Shown here one piece after another: positions 9,019-19,900 of a stretch of DNA of 64,000 bases (the stretch's first letter is position 1; every line of letters starts with the position of its first letter). Origin of the DNA: Planctomycetota bacterium (GTDB taxonomy: Bacteria; Planctomycetota; GCA-2746535). The position numbers were made by a program, and so were the translations under genes. The notes under the pieces were generated by a model. That model had not been told where the DNA came from. It ran no database searches and was given only the letters and a program-made list of their open reading frames with translations. The DNA lies in NCBI GenBank assembly GCA_002746535.1, contig NVWA01000080.1:1-64000 (forward strand), in the 5' to 3' direction.

Positions 9019-10465
9019 CCTTAATGCTTTTCCGATTCATTTTCTCATTATATTTCTTTTATTAAATTCTTGTGGAAAAGTAAAGCCACTTATTATTACT
9101 AAACCAGCTCACGAAATCGTTCATCTGCATAAAAATAATTTATTAGTTGGATTTGGTAAAGCCATTATTACTCCCGCAATGCCAGAAAAAAGATTTTTAA
9201 AGGGAGAACGAATTCCTAAAAAATTCAAAATTGCTTTAGCTGGCTATCGAAGAAAAAGATATGCTTTAGGAGTGCACGATGATTTACTATCGAGTGCACT
9301 TGTGATTAAAGTCGCAAATAAGTCTATAGGGATTGTTTATTTGGATTTATTAGGATTGCATTACCCTCATATTCAGGCGATTCGAGAATATTCTAATAAA
9401 TTGGGAATAGATTATTTGATTATAGCTGCCACACATAATCATCAAGGCCCCGATACGATGGGTTTGTGGGGAACTTTGCTGAAGTCAGGTATTAATGATG
9501 AGTATATTCAGTTTTTAAAAGTCAAAGTTCATGAGTCACTTCAGAATGCCTTAAATAATTTAACACCTTCGAAAATGTATGTTCATCAAAGTTCTGTAAA
9601 ACATCTTAAATTGACGATAGATTTGAGGGTGCCTAAATTTGTCCCTGATATTTTATCTACTATTCAGTTTAGAAAGAAAACGGATGATTCAGTGGTAGGT
9701 ACAGTGGTTCATTGGGAAAATCATCCGGAAGCATTACATAAATACAATCGTCTGATTACATCTGATTTCCCTCATTATATTCGAGAATTGGTTGAGCAAA
9801 AAACGGGTAAACCTTGTGTTTATTGGTCTGGGGCCCTAGGTGGACTTTTGGCTCCTGCTCCTGAAATTAATCATAAAAATAAAAAAACATTCTTAGGTAG
9901 TTTTGAACATGCAGAAGTGATTGGGAAATTAATTGGTCAACAAGTTTTAAAGATGCAAAAAATAGCCGCGGAAGTTAGAGTTGATTGTTTTCAAGTTCTT
10001 GCCGAAAAAGCATGGATGCCCACAACAAATTTATTTTATAAAATAGGATCTAAGTTAAATATTTTAAAACGTAAAATGCCTAAATGGGGATATTTTGAAA
10101 CAGAAGTAGCAACTATAAAATTAGGTCAGTTATCTTTGCAGACAATTCCAGGAGAAATATATCCGGAACTTTTTTATGGGCCGGTAATATCACCTAAAAA
10201 TGCTGATTTTCCAAATGCCACAATTGAAAAACCAGTGATTCAAAAAATGCTTCATGGGAAATACCGATTAGCACTTGGGTTGGCGCTAGATGAAGTGGGG
10301 TATATTATTCCAAAAAATGGGTGGGATAACAAAAAACCTTACCTTAATAATTCTAAAAAAGAGAGTTATGGAGAAGAACTTTCTCCTGGGAAAGAATTTT
10401 CCAAAAATTTGCATCAAATTATTGAACATCTTCAAAATATAGTCCATAATACAGAGACAAAATGA
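8957..10465 (+). CDS. Neutral/alkaline ceramidase-like lipoprotein
   Basis: 502 residues from the ATG at 8957. The start is uncertain: other in-frame codons lie at 8933 and further downstream, and none has a good ribosome site. A hydrophobic stretch ends in LLNSC (C39), a lipobox. The mature protein starts with GFGKAIITP and has ATHNHQGPDTMG (His160 and His162), which matches the zinc-binding THTHSGP signature of the neutral ceramidase N-terminal domain; HWENHPEAL is a plausible further metal-site segment. The gene overlaps the end of the EEP-family gene by about 60 bases, so the two are co-expressed and both exported. Many bacterial members of this family are untested for ceramide hydrolysis, so the substrate is open. 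Confidence 0.75.
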   Translation: MKSSRIFLVQRTILFLRELNSLNAFPIHFLIIFLLLNSCGKVKPLIITKPAHEIVHLHKNNLLVGFGKAIITPAMPEKRFLKGERIPKKFKIALAGYRRKRYALGVHDDLLSSALVIKVANKSIGIVYLDLLGLHYPHIQAIREYSNKLGIDYLIIAATHNHQGPDTMGLWGTLLKSGINDEYIQFLKVKVHESLQNALNNLTPSKMYVHQSSVKHLKLTIDLRVPKFVPDILSTIQFRKKTDDSVVGTVVHWENHPEALHKYNRLITSDFPHYIRELVEQKTGKPCVYWSGALGGLLAPAPEINHKNKKTFLGSFEHAEVIGKLIGQQVLKMQKIAAEVRVDCFQVLAEKAWMPTTNLFYKIGSKLNILKRKMPKWGYFETEVATIKLGQLSLQTIPGEIYPELFYGPVISPKNADFPNATIEKPVIQKMLHGKYRLALGLALDEVGYIIPKNGWDNKKPYLNNSKKESYGEELSPGKEFSKNLHQIIEHLQNIVHNTETK

Positions 10466-10507
10466 AACATATATATTATCAAATAGTAAATATTATGAAA
10501 GGTGCTT

Positions 10508-11929
10508 ATGACCTCAGATGATTCTTCTAAAAGTGAAAGTTTAACAATACAGAGAAAAGCTCTCCGGCTAAATATGGACAGTTATAAATACGGGACCTTT
10601 GCTGAAATTGGTGCTGGACAAGAAGTGGCTCGTTTTTTCTTTCAGGCTGGTGGTGCTAATGGTACTGTTGCCAAATCTATATCGGCATATGATATGGCTT
10701 ATTCGAATTCAATGTATGGTGAAGGTAAGCGGTATGTTTGTGAAGAGCGAGTAGAGCAAATGTTAGATGCTGAATATGATATGTTAGTCAATACTATTGG
10801 TAAGGCACGTCCAGAAGAATCTACCTTTTTTGTTTTTGCAGATACGGTTGCTGCAAAAAGTTTTTCTTATAAAAGAGATTTCCATGGTTGGTTAGGGTTT
10901 AAATTTCAAATGCAACCAGGTTCTAAACCCAGTACGATTGTATTACATGTTAGAATGTTGGATGATGATCGATTGCACCAAGCCAATGCATTGGGAATCA
11001 TTGGCGTTAATTTAATATATGCAGGTTTTTATCATAGTAATAATGTAGATGATTTTATTAAATCTCTCATTGAGAATATGAATCAACACAATGTTGAAAT
11101 TGATTTTTTAAAATTTTCAGGAGATGGTTTTAAAGAAATTGATAATCGAATTGTAAGTTTAAAGTTAGTGCAAAATGGATTGACCGAAGCAGTTATGTTT
11201 GATCCGAAAGATGGGATTATGCAACCTTCTGAAGCCTTGTATAAAAAAAGTGTGTTGGTTCAAAGAGGAAGTTTTATGCCGGTATCAAATGTTAATAAAG
11301 ACCTCATGGAAAATGCGATGGCACAATTTGCCCAAGAAAAACAAGTTGAAGGAACGACAATATTGCCTTTGATGGAGATTACATTGAGTAATTTTGCCGT
11401 GGATGGTGATGGTGAAATTGATTTAGTTGATTTCATGCATCGGGTTGAAACGGTTCTGTCTCTGGGTTATTCAGTTCTCATTTCAAATTTCTTGGAGTAC
11501 TTTAAACTTAATAGTTATTTTGGAAAATATACCAAGAGCATGATTGGTATTGCTTTAGGTATAAAGAACATGAAGCAAATTTTTACAGAAGAATATTATG
11601 AAAATCTCGAAGGTGGTATCTTAGAATCATTTGGAAAACTATTTTGTAAAAATGTAAAACTGTATGTTTATCCGCAATTAGCTCAGGATAACACTTTGAT
11701 TCAAGTGCAACATTTTATGGCATCGGAAGAATTAGCACATCTATTTGATTTTCTCATGGCAAGAAATCATATCACTGGGATAAAAGGGTATGATATGGAA
11801 TGCTTAAAGATTAAAGCTACCGAATTAATTGCTTCCATTAAAGCTGGCAATGAAGATTGGGTGTCTAGTATGCCGGCATCTGCAGCCGAATTAATTAAAG
11901 AAAAAAAATATTTTGGTTGGCCGCATTAA
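10508..11929 (+). CDS. Conserved cytosolic protein of unknown function
   Basis: 473 residues. The ATG at 10508 is chosen over a GTG two codons upstream because AAAGG ends five bases before it. The protein has no signal peptide or membrane helix. It starts with a distinctive conserved block (KYGTFAEIGAGQEVARFFF, then GTVAKSISAYDM) and ends with a basic EKKYFGWPH tail. I recognise the family from many phyla. I recall homologues carrying database names such as TonB-dependent receptor or nicotinate-nucleotide adenylyltransferase. Neither fits what is seen: there is no export signal, no beta-barrel, and no HxGH nucleotidyltransferase motif. It stands alone between the ceramidase-like gene (42 bases upstream) and a pair of GC-rich hairpins. 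Confidence 0.8.
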   Translation: MTSDDSSKSESLTIQRKALRLNMDSYKYGTFAEIGAGQEVARFFFQAGGANGTVAKSISAYDMAYSNSMYGEGKRYVCEERVEQMLDAEYDMLVNTIGKARPEESTFFVFADTVAAKSFSYKRDFHGWLGFKFQMQPGSKPSTIVLHVRMLDDDRLHQANALGIIGVNLIYAGFYHSNNVDDFIKSLIENMNQHNVEIDFLKFSGDGFKEIDNRIVSLKLVQNGLTEAVMFDPKDGIMQPSEALYKKSVLVQRGSFMPVSNVNKDLMENAMAQFAQEKQVEGTTILPLMEITLSNFAVDGDGEIDLVDFMHRVETVLSLGYSVLISNFLEYFKLNSYFGKYTKSMIGIALGIKNMKQIFTEEYYENLEGGILESFGKLFCKNVKLYVYPQLAQDNTLIQVQHFMASEELAHLFDFLMARNHITGIKGYDMECLKIKATELIASIKAGNEDWVSSMPASAAELIKEKKYFGWPH

Positions 11930-11943
11930 TAATTATGCCAGTA

Positions 11944-11994
11944 AGCCGGCAGCTTAAAGCAACCGGCTATGTTCCTACGGCCTTGCGGGCCGTA
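11944..11994. terminator. Double GC-rich hairpin between convergent genes
   Basis: Two hairpins in a row: AGCCGG (11944-11949) with CCGGCT (11963-11968), and TACGGCC (11976-11982) with GGCCGTA (11988-11994). They are much more GC-rich than the surroundings. Neither strand has a clear T tract, so termination or 3'-end protection is likely but not certain. Confidence 0.5.
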
Positions 11995-12022
11995 ATATCA
12001 AGTTTATGGAAATGATTTTTTT

Positions 12023-14335
12023 CTACCTTTTATTTGTTGCATCGTAAGAAGATTCTGGATCACCGCAAAAATCGACACCTTCGGTAAATTTTTGAGTTCC
12101 GATTTTTTTACCAGATTTTTTTGTGACATGTAATTTGATGACAGCGCAGTTTTTGTAATCTTTCATCGGGACATAAATAAAGGTACCGTCGAATTTGAAT
12201 TTTGTTTTTGCGGGTTTTTTATCTCCAGGATAAATGATAGTAACTTTTGTGATGTCATGTGCTTTTTTAACTCGAAATGTAGCATAGGGAGTTTTGCCAT
12301 AAATTATTTTATCATTCATGTTAATATTTTCATTGATGACACCGGCAACGTAATTCTTACCTACCGTAAATAACATTGCTCTTGAGCTATTGGGAACTCT
12401 TACAGGATCGGCCTCAAAACAAAATACTCTTCTGGGGAATTGTTTAAACAACGGCATGAAATCATCATAAAGTTTTTTACTAGCCTTGTAGTCATTGTTA
12501 TCTAGAGCAAATTTTGGAAAAGAGCCATACAATACTGATCGTTTTAAATTGAATTCATTTTCTTTTTTATTGGATGTCCACATAAAGAAAAGGGGTTTTG
12601 CAATACACGTCCAAAAATATTTTCCTTCTGCGACATTGCCATCTCCTTCGAGTAAGACCCCATCGACGTATCTTAAAGAGCGAATTGATTGAGGTTTATT
12701 AGCAAAGGATGCTAGTTTTCTTTTTTTCATGATTTTGGTTTTGATTTCTTTTTCAATGGCATCGTAAGAAAAGTTCATTGAATAGGCCGGTTTGTTGTGA
12801 ACTACAGTAACGCCATCATCATGGCCGAAATCAATTTCAAAATGCCTAAAGCAATCTAGAAAGAAACCATTTAAATAGGGGTATTCTTTGAAGATTTTTT
12901 TAGCAGATTCAATTGTAAACTTTCCAAAAGAAAACTTTGGGTCTACGTTCATATTATGGCATGAATGCCATCCACTGGCTTGGTCACTCCCATCTTCATT
13001 TTTTGCGATAGAGTTTTGGAATTTCTTTTCAACAATGGGTCTAAACCCATCGGTATAATTGAAATACCAGTACAACCCTATTCCGCTATCGGATAATTTT
13101 TTTAGAGCCTTCTTGATATCTTTTCGTTTGTGAATCAGATCATCTGTCGTTAATTTAGCTGACTTTTTTTCACCCGCTAAAAGATTTTGGTCTATACCTT
13201 TATTTGGGCCAGCTAAAAAATCTTTCATCTCATCTAGTATTTCATCGGCTGTATGAGTATCGAAAAAGTCTTGAATTTCTTTACCCGTTTGTTTTTTTCC
13301 ATTTTTATGATAATAGCCTTCTTTTATTTGTAGCTTATACCATTGATCTTTTCCGTCTTGGAAATAATCAGAATAGTGTTCAAAGTGGCCATGTATTTCA
13401 AGTGTTTTAATGTTGAAGTCCTTGCATCGTTTTATGTCATTGGCTGTTTGAACTCCTTCGCAAGTAAAGACACCTTCGTATTTATAGATTGTATCACAGT
13501 AAGGAATAAAAAATTCTTTCCATTTGTTAAATACTTGACCTAGGGCTGGTCTCCAGTCGCCTTCGTGAAATAACATGTTAATTTTCGTTTTCATTTCTCG
13601 ATTATCGACGAGGCCGATATAAAAATTCATGGTTTCTAAGGTGGGTACTGACCTTAGATCTTTTTCCATTGATCCCCAGTTATAGTTTTTTTCACTGTTA
13701 TTAAATTGGAAACGACTTGCAGGAGTTCTTGCATCAATAGGTTCTACGATGGAAAATCCAATATCTTGATTTTTATCATAGTGAGTTACCATTGGTAAGA
13801 TAATATCTTTTGGACTAACGTAAGGGACTTGAATGTGATTGAAATCAAAGGAAGTCATTCCATCAAAAGTAAAATCCCCTTCATGACATGGTGCCCATAT
13901 ATTCCAGCCTGCAATTAAGGGCATGTCGAAAATGACTCTTAATGATCTATTGGCTACATTTTTATTATTTTTGTTTGCGTTGACTTCCCAGTGAAAAAAC
14001 TCTTTGTCTAATTGTAATTTGATTTTTAATTTAAAGGGACATCCTTTGAAAATCTGCTCAAAGGTAATTTGGTTTTTATTTTTTCTGAAATTTTTAATTG
14101 TGAAGACATCATTTAAACTGCTATACCATTTTTCATCTAACTCATCATAAATTCGTAAGGCTCCGGCATAGCCTGGGATGTCTTGTTTGATTTGTTGGAA
14201 TAAATCTATTTTCTGTTTTTTAAATTGGATCGATCGAATAAATCCCGTTTTTTGATCTACACCAATTGATACGTTTTTATTTTCAATAGAAATTTGCTTT
14301 ATTTTAGATAGAGGCGCAAGCTTTATACTAGTCAT
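12023..14335 (-). CDS. Putative glycoside hydrolase, uncharacterised family
   Basis: 770 residues, ATG preceded by GGAG with good spacing. No signal peptide is seen, so it is probably cytosolic. The N-terminal third reads like a beta-sandwich of the type found before the catalytic barrel of several glycosidase families. The middle has TIM-barrel-like strands with acidic residues: IGLYWYFNYTDGF near 425 and a run near 490-505 with LDCFRHFEIDFGHDDG, whose Asp/Glu are good candidates for catalytic residues. The C-terminal part reads as a beta domain. I cannot assign a numbered GH family. Context supports sugar metabolism: an AraC regulator is encoded upstream on the same strand and a Gfo/Idh/MocA oxidoreductase diverges from it. 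Confidence 0.6.
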   Translation of the reverse strand: MTSIKLAPLSKIKQISIENKNVSIGVDQKTGFIRSIQFKKQKIDLFQQIKQDIPGYAGALRIYDELDEKWYSSLNDVFTIKNFRKNKNQITFEQIFKGCPFKLKIKLQLDKEFFHWEVNANKNNKNVANRSLRVIFDMPLIAGWNIWAPCHEGDFTFDGMTSFDFNHIQVPYVSPKDIILPMVTHYDKNQDIGFSIVEPIDARTPASRFQFNNSEKNYNWGSMEKDLRSVPTLETMNFYIGLVDNREMKTKINMLFHEGDWRPALGQVFNKWKEFFIPYCDTIYKYEGVFTCEGVQTANDIKRCKDFNIKTLEIHGHFEHYSDYFQDGKDQWYKLQIKEGYYHKNGKKQTGKEIQDFFDTHTADEILDEMKDFLAGPNKGIDQNLLAGEKKSAKLTTDDLIHKRKDIKKALKKLSDSGIGLYWYFNYTDGFRPIVEKKFQNSIAKNEDGSDQASGWHSCHNMNVDPKFSFGKFTIESAKKIFKEYPYLNGFFLDCFRHFEIDFGHDDGVTVVHNKPAYSMNFSYDAIEKEIKTKIMKKRKLASFANKPQSIRSLRYVDGVLLEGDGNVAEGKYFWTCIAKPLFFMWTSNKKENEFNLKRSVLYGSFPKFALDNNDYKASKKLYDDFMPLFKQFPRRVFCFEADPVRVPNSSRAMLFTVGKNYVAGVINENINMNDKIIYGKTPYATFRVKKAHDITKVTIIYPGDKKPAKTKFKFDGTFIYVPMKDYKNCAVIKLHVTKKSGKKIGTQKFTEGVDFCGDPESSYDATNKR

Positions 14336-14451
14336 TTGTTTTCTCCAATATTTTTAGAATTATAGTTGGGATTTTTTAATTATTAAATTTTATTATGTTT
14401 GTTTTTTAATCTTAATTATGAGAACTTCTTTTTTAGAAACCAATCGTAAAG

Positions 14452-15249
14452 CTATTCAAAATGATCTATGCTATGTTTGTCTCGGTAATGGCTAGGTGTC
14501 GTTTTGGTAAATCGTTTAAATCTTCTACAAAAATTTTCTAGATTAATAAAACCACAAAGTTGGCAGATTTGCTTGATAGGTGTATTGGTTGTTGCCAATA
14601 GATATCTGGCATGTTGCATTCGCCTAGTTAATAAATAATTATGTGGGGTGTTGTTGAGATGCTTTTTAAATAAGGAATGTAAATGGGGAATACTAATATC
14701 GGAATGCTCTGCAATTTGATTGACACTCAAATCAGAGGTGAATTCTTTTTGAATGTATTGAATAGCTTTTTTCAGTTCCAAAGGGATATTGTCCGGCAAT
14801 TTTGTTTTGGAATATGAATATGCTTTCCAGAATAAAGTTTGGTAAATGAATCGAGCTAATATTTCATTGTCATAGCTGTCATCGTGAAAGCATCTTAAGG
14901 CTTCATCAGTAAAGTTCAAAACTTCAACGGGTTTGTCCCAGAATGAATAACGTGGAATGATCAGTGGAAAATCTTTTTTAACGCTAAATCTAATACTTAA
15001 ACAGCGATAGGGTTCTCCCTTTTTAAAATGGTAAATTGTTTTCCCCCCTGGTGAATGCCAAAAAATGCTACCCATTGGACAATCTAAAGCTTTATCGCCG
15101 GTGTCATCAATTACACAACCTCCCGTAATAAGTTCAATTACCAGTATTTTATTTTTAATTGTTGATGGTGTTGGTTCTCTCGTGTCATGGGCTTTAAAGT
15201 AAGAAACATTCTGAAGATCTATTATATTTTTGAAGTTATCAGTTCTCAT
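14452..15249 (-). CDS. AraC-family transcriptional regulator
   Basis: 265 residues. The N-terminal part (about 1-150) is a cupin-like ligand-binding domain. The C-terminal 100 residues hold the two helix-turn-helix motifs of the family: SVNQIAEHSDISIPHLHSLF and IKQICQLCGFINLENFCRRF, followed by the typical TPSHYR close. No ribosome binding site is obvious. It sits between the glycoside-hydrolase-like gene (same strand, 116 bases downstream) and the divergent oxidoreductase gene, so both are likely targets. The inducer is probably a sugar or sugar derivative, by context only. Confidence 0.9.
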   Translation of the reverse strand: MRTDNFKNIIDLQNVSYFKAHDTREPTPSTIKNKILVIELITGGCVIDDTGDKALDCPMGSIFWHSPGGKTIYHFKKGEPYRCLSIRFSVKKDFPLIIPRYSFWDKPVEVLNFTDEALRCFHDDSYDNEILARFIYQTLFWKAYSYSKTKLPDNIPLELKKAIQYIQKEFTSDLSVNQIAEHSDISIPHLHSLFKKHLNNTPHNYLLTRRMQHARYLLATTNTPIKQICQLCGFINLENFCRRFKRFTKTTPSHYRDKHSIDHFE

Positions 15250-15383
15250 AGTTTAAATCATTAAATCATATAAAAAGTCAATTGTATTTATTATAGGGGT
15301 ACTAGAATGAATTAAAAGTTGATTTAGGAGATTTATTAAATATTTTAAATCAGAATTGGAATTAATCGTATGGAGAATTCAGA

Positions 15384-16481
15384 ATGGAAAAAGTTAAGTT
15401 AGGTATTATAGGGTGTGGAAATATATCAGGAGCTTATTTTAAAGGAGCTCAAGCTTTTGAAATAGTAGAAATTAAGTCTTGTGCTGATTTAAACATGGAC
15501 GTTGCTCAAGCTCAGGCAGAAGAATATGGTGTTCAAGCAGTTACTGTCGATGAACTATTAGCAGATTCTGAAATTGAAATAGTTATAAATTTAACGATAC
15601 CTGCTGTGCATGCTAAAGTTAGCTTGCAAGTTTTAAATGCTGGGAAGCATGTTCATTCTGAAAAACCTTTTGGGATTAATTTAGAAGAAGCTGCTGAAGT
15701 ACTAGCGGTTGCTAAAGAAAAAGGATTACGAGTTGGTTCTGCTCCGGATACATTTTTAGGGGCAGGTTTACAAACCTGTCGAAAAATTCTAGATGATAAT
15801 TGGATTGGCGATTGCGTTGCTGGAACTGCGTTTATGTTATCTAACGGTCCAGAATCTTGGCATCCTAATCCGGCATTTTTTTATAAAACTGGTGGTGGTC
15901 CAATGTTGGATATGGGGCCATACTATATGTCAGCATTAGTTCATCTTTTAGGCCCAGCGAAAAGTGTAACAGGTATAGCTGTAAAATCTTTTGATGAACG
16001 GGTTGCAGGATGTAAAGAGCATTTTAATGAACGATTACCGGTTGAGGTGCCCACTCATTATTCAGGAATAATTGAATTTGTGAATGGCGCATTGATAACT
16101 GTCATTATTAGTTTTGATGTGTTTAAACATTCTCTTCCGCGTATTGAGTTATATGGCAAGGAAGGAAGTTTGGCTATACCAGATCCGAATACTTTCGGAG
16201 GTGATGTAAAAGTATTTAGACCAGGAAATGAAGATTGGGAAAAAGTACCTTACTCACATTTATATAGTGAAAACTCAAGAATTATAGGCGCGGTTGATAT
16301 GGCTCATGCGATTCAAACTGATCGGCCACATAGGTGTAATGGTGAATTTGCCTACCATGTTTTAGAGATCATGATGGCCTTTGAAAAATCTAATGATTGT
16401 GGTGGTAAATATCAGTTAGAAAGCACTTGCGAACAACCAGCTCCGTTGCCGTTGGGATTATTGCAAGGATTGCTAGATTAA
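15384..16481 (+). CDS. Gfo/Idh/MocA-family NAD(P)-dependent oxidoreductase
   Basis: 365 residues, with GGAG eight bases before the ATG. The Rossmann motif GCGNISG is at 10-16 and the family signature EKP at 93-95 (HSEKPFG); Lys94 is the usual catalytic lysine. The C-terminal alpha/beta domain contains the MLDMGPYYMSALVHLLGP segment typical of dehydrogenases acting on sugars or inositols. Members oxidise or isomerise sugars, often with tightly bound NAD(P). It is divergent from the AraC regulator and close to the glycosidase-like gene, which suggests a small saccharide-use cluster. The exact substrate is unknown. Confidence 0.9.
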   Translation: MEKVKLGIIGCGNISGAYFKGAQAFEIVEIKSCADLNMDVAQAQAEEYGVQAVTVDELLADSEIEIVINLTIPAVHAKVSLQVLNAGKHVHSEKPFGINLEEAAEVLAVAKEKGLRVGSAPDTFLGAGLQTCRKILDDNWIGDCVAGTAFMLSNGPESWHPNPAFFYKTGGGPMLDMGPYYMSALVHLLGPAKSVTGIAVKSFDERVAGCKEHFNERLPVEVPTHYSGIIEFVNGALITVIISFDVFKHSLPRIELYGKEGSLAIPDPNTFGGDVKVFRPGNEDWEKVPYSHLYSENSRIIGAVDMAHAIQTDRPHRCNGEFAYHVLEIMMAFEKSNDCGGKYQLESTCEQPAPLPLGLLQGLLD

Positions 16482-16937
16482 CTTTTTCTCCCAGAGTGAG
16501 ATGATTTTTATTTTGGGATTTGATACAACTTAGTTATTTTTTCCTCCTTATAAAAGCGGCAATTTGGGGAAGCATATTCTTTGATTTTTGAAAAGAATTG
16601 AGTTTATATTTTCGAAAATTGGTATATTGAATATTTATTCTTATGTAAGAACTATATCAGGTAAGTGTTGTATATTAGTCTGATTGCTAAATTAAAAATC
16701 ACCTACTTTCCCCTTTAATCGAATTAGTCATAAGTCATTGAAAACGAGGTATTTTTTACCTAAAATAATGGTCTGAAATCATATCGTTTCTTGAGTGATT
16801 AAATTTATATTTGTTAACTCATCTAATTGGCTATTAGTTCCCTTATTATTTTTATTTTTTGAAGGTACTTCATAAAATAGGACACCAATAAATATCAATG
16901 ATTGAACTTATTAATTTTATTTTAGGAATGTCAAATT
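16482..16937. other. 456-base AT-rich intergenic region before the giant lipoprotein gene
   Basis: No coding frame and no RNA gene seen. It contains a short perfect inverted repeat AGGTA-N5-TACCT at 16747-16761 and the 20-mer ATTAGTCATAAGTCATTGAA at 16723-16742. A copy of the 20-mer with one change occurs at 38471-38490, upstream of the rtc genes. AGGA at 16924-16927 is a possible ribosome site for the next gene. Confidence 0.5.
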
Positions 16938-19900
16938 ATGTTGAAAAAATTATTATCGAGCCTGTTTATTGCTATTTTAGTTTTCGGATGTGGAAGCGAT
17001 GGAACTTATTCAGATGGTTCATTTGAATTAGCCAATGGATCCAGTGATGGTAGTTCCAGTGGTTCCAATGATGCTTTATTGAAGTCCTTGTCTGTTTCTG
17101 GAATTATTATTGATTCCACAACGGGTAATGCTGTCTCAAATGCGAACGTCACTTCGGGCGACACAACGGTAACTTCTGATGAAAACGGGTCATTTTTAAT
17201 TAGTGTTGATAGTACTACAGGGGAAGTTCCTTTGGACATTGATGCCAATGGTTTTTCTTCAAATCAAAAATTGATAAAAGGCGTTCCGGACGATGGCAGT
17301 TATGTTGAGGTAAATTTAAAAAGTAGTGAGCTTGTTAATTTTGATTTGATCTCGATTGCCTCTAGTGGTAAAAAAGGTAAGGACGACGGATTGGCAACAT
17401 TGAACATTGTTAGAGCTGATGGCGTCGGTGAACGAGAGTTAATTCCTGGAGATTTAAAAACTTCTGATGGAAGTTTATTAGAACCTTTAGGTGCTTTTGA
17501 ATTAATACTTCGAGATGGAAATCAAGCAGTAGTTTCGCCAGCTCCAGCAGGTTTTGAATATACGGCCTTAATTGAAGTACCAACGATTTTACAAGACGAA
17601 TATAGAAACAACATTGGTGTTGGTGATATTCTGGTTCCTTTGTGGCAATACAGTGAAACTACGGGAGGTTGGTCTCAAGACGAAAACAATCAATTTGGTG
17701 GTGTCGTAGAAGTTGATGGCGTCATTTTCTTCTCAGCTACAGTTACAAATGTTGGGTGGTTTGGATTTTTTAATACGATTGCAAAATTATCGTGTATCAA
17801 AGGTTTAGTTTTAGATGGTGCCGATAAAGGACTTGCAAATATAGAAGTAGTTGCCGAAGGTGTCGACTATCAGGGTGTAAACTCAGCGAGAACAGATTCA
17901 AATGGTGTGTTTTCCATGTTGATGAAATCAGGCTCAACCGTTAAAATATTTTACCGTTATGGTGGTGTGAAGCAGGAAGTTAACATAGTTCATTTGCAGG
18001 ATTATGCTCATGATGAAGGTTCTGCGGCCGCAAACGCTTTTTGTCAGCCAACGGGTCCTAAAGATTCTGCTGATCCTTTGTATATTACCCATCCTTCATT
18101 ATCAAACCATTTACCTCCATCAGCAACCTTTGAATCAGAAAACAATACAGAGTTCCCTTTGATTTTAAGATTACAGCCAGTTGTAGTTTCGGGTAAGGTA
18201 GTTGATTCGCAAGGTGCAGGTATTGCAAATGCAAAAGTTCAAACAAGTTTAGGCGTGGGTATTAAGAGTAGTACTACGGGTGATTATTCAATTAAATTTT
18301 TAAATTTAGGAGTCGATAGTTTAAAGATTAGAGCATCTACCATTATTAGTGGCTTTGTTGTTTCAGATGAAACTGTTGTGACTATTGCACAAGGCTCTTC
18401 TTCTGCTTCGGCTACTAATTTAGTTTTAGATGCTACTTCGATAGTAAAATATACAGGTACGATTAGTGGCCCTGATAAATTACCTGTCAGTGGAGCCATT
18501 GTTGTCATTGAAAATGGTCAATCAGCATTGACGGATGTTAATGGCGTTTATACAATTTTTGAAAAAAATAGTTTACTAACAAATGGGAGTGTAGCAGGGG
18601 TTAATGGTGTTCTGTCATCTAGCATACTCGTAAAAGCTATTTTACGAAATTCAAATGGCGATGATCTGTGTATTGGCAGATCATTGACAGGTGCAATGAT
18701 AGACAACTCAAGTGGGAAGAATATAGCAACTATTAATTTACAAATTTGTCGAAGTGCTGTTCCAGTAGTTGCTCAAGTAGAAGGTGTTGTGAAAGATTCA
18801 ACGGGAGCATTATTAGCCAGCGTTGATGTGATTCCTTCAATTGATGGTATTTTGCAAGTAGCTAAAAAAACTCAGACAGATAGTAGTGGTAAATATAAAT
18901 TCGATGTGCCGGCTGAATCAGGGTCTAAATATAAGCTTGGTGTGTTGGCTAAGTTTACTGAATTTCAACAAACAGTTTCAACCAGTAAAACTACAGTCGT
19001 TTTATTTGAATCGAACGCAGACGACAAGGCTTTTTCATTCGATAGTCAATGGTCATTGGCTTCTGAGGATAATACTAAAGCAAATAGCCTTGGATTGAGT
19101 GAAAAGTGGTTGGTGGCTACAAATGGTTTCTCATTTGTTATATTGCCTAGCGGTAGTGTGAGCCCATCAAATGATTCAGGTAATTCTTTGTTTAGTTTAG
19201 ATTCTAAATTTTATGATGATGTAAATTTAATTTTAAATGCAATTGATCCAGGGGTTTCCACAACAAGTGTTGTCGTTACTTTTAATGATTTGATCATTGA
19301 AAGACCAGCTCAACCAACTCTGTTTAAAGGTGTCGTGAAAGTAAATGGCTCTTTAAGGCCTGGCGTTAAAGTTAAGGCGATTGGATTAGCAGCTCCTGAA
19401 ATTACAACTGATGATAATGGTGGATTTAATATTTCAATTTCATCAGGCGAAACATTTACTCCAGGATTTTTTCTTGGTGGATCAAGATTATCAACAGATT
19501 TAATTTCTGCTGTCAGTACAGGTGGGACAATTGATCTCGGAACAATTGAAGCAACATTAGATGTACCGCAACCATTCATTATTTCGGTTCGTGTAATTAA
19601 CCCAAATGGCAAGCCCTCAGCGAAAGCTATTGCTGGTGCGGGTAAAAACTTTACTTTACAGCTAGTCGTTAGAGGAGTGTTTTCGGCACCTACAGTTGTG
19701 TTTTCAGACTCTTTGGTGACAGAGGGTACTAAGTCGACAAGTGATTCTGAAGTTAGAATCACTTATAGTTATCCAGCAGATAAGGTTGGATTCTTTATAT
19801 TAAAATATGAAATACAAGAAACCACTTCAGAAAAGTTGACGGGGTCATTTTTCTTAAATGTGGTGAGTGAAAACAAGCCTCCCTTTATTTCTGATATTGT

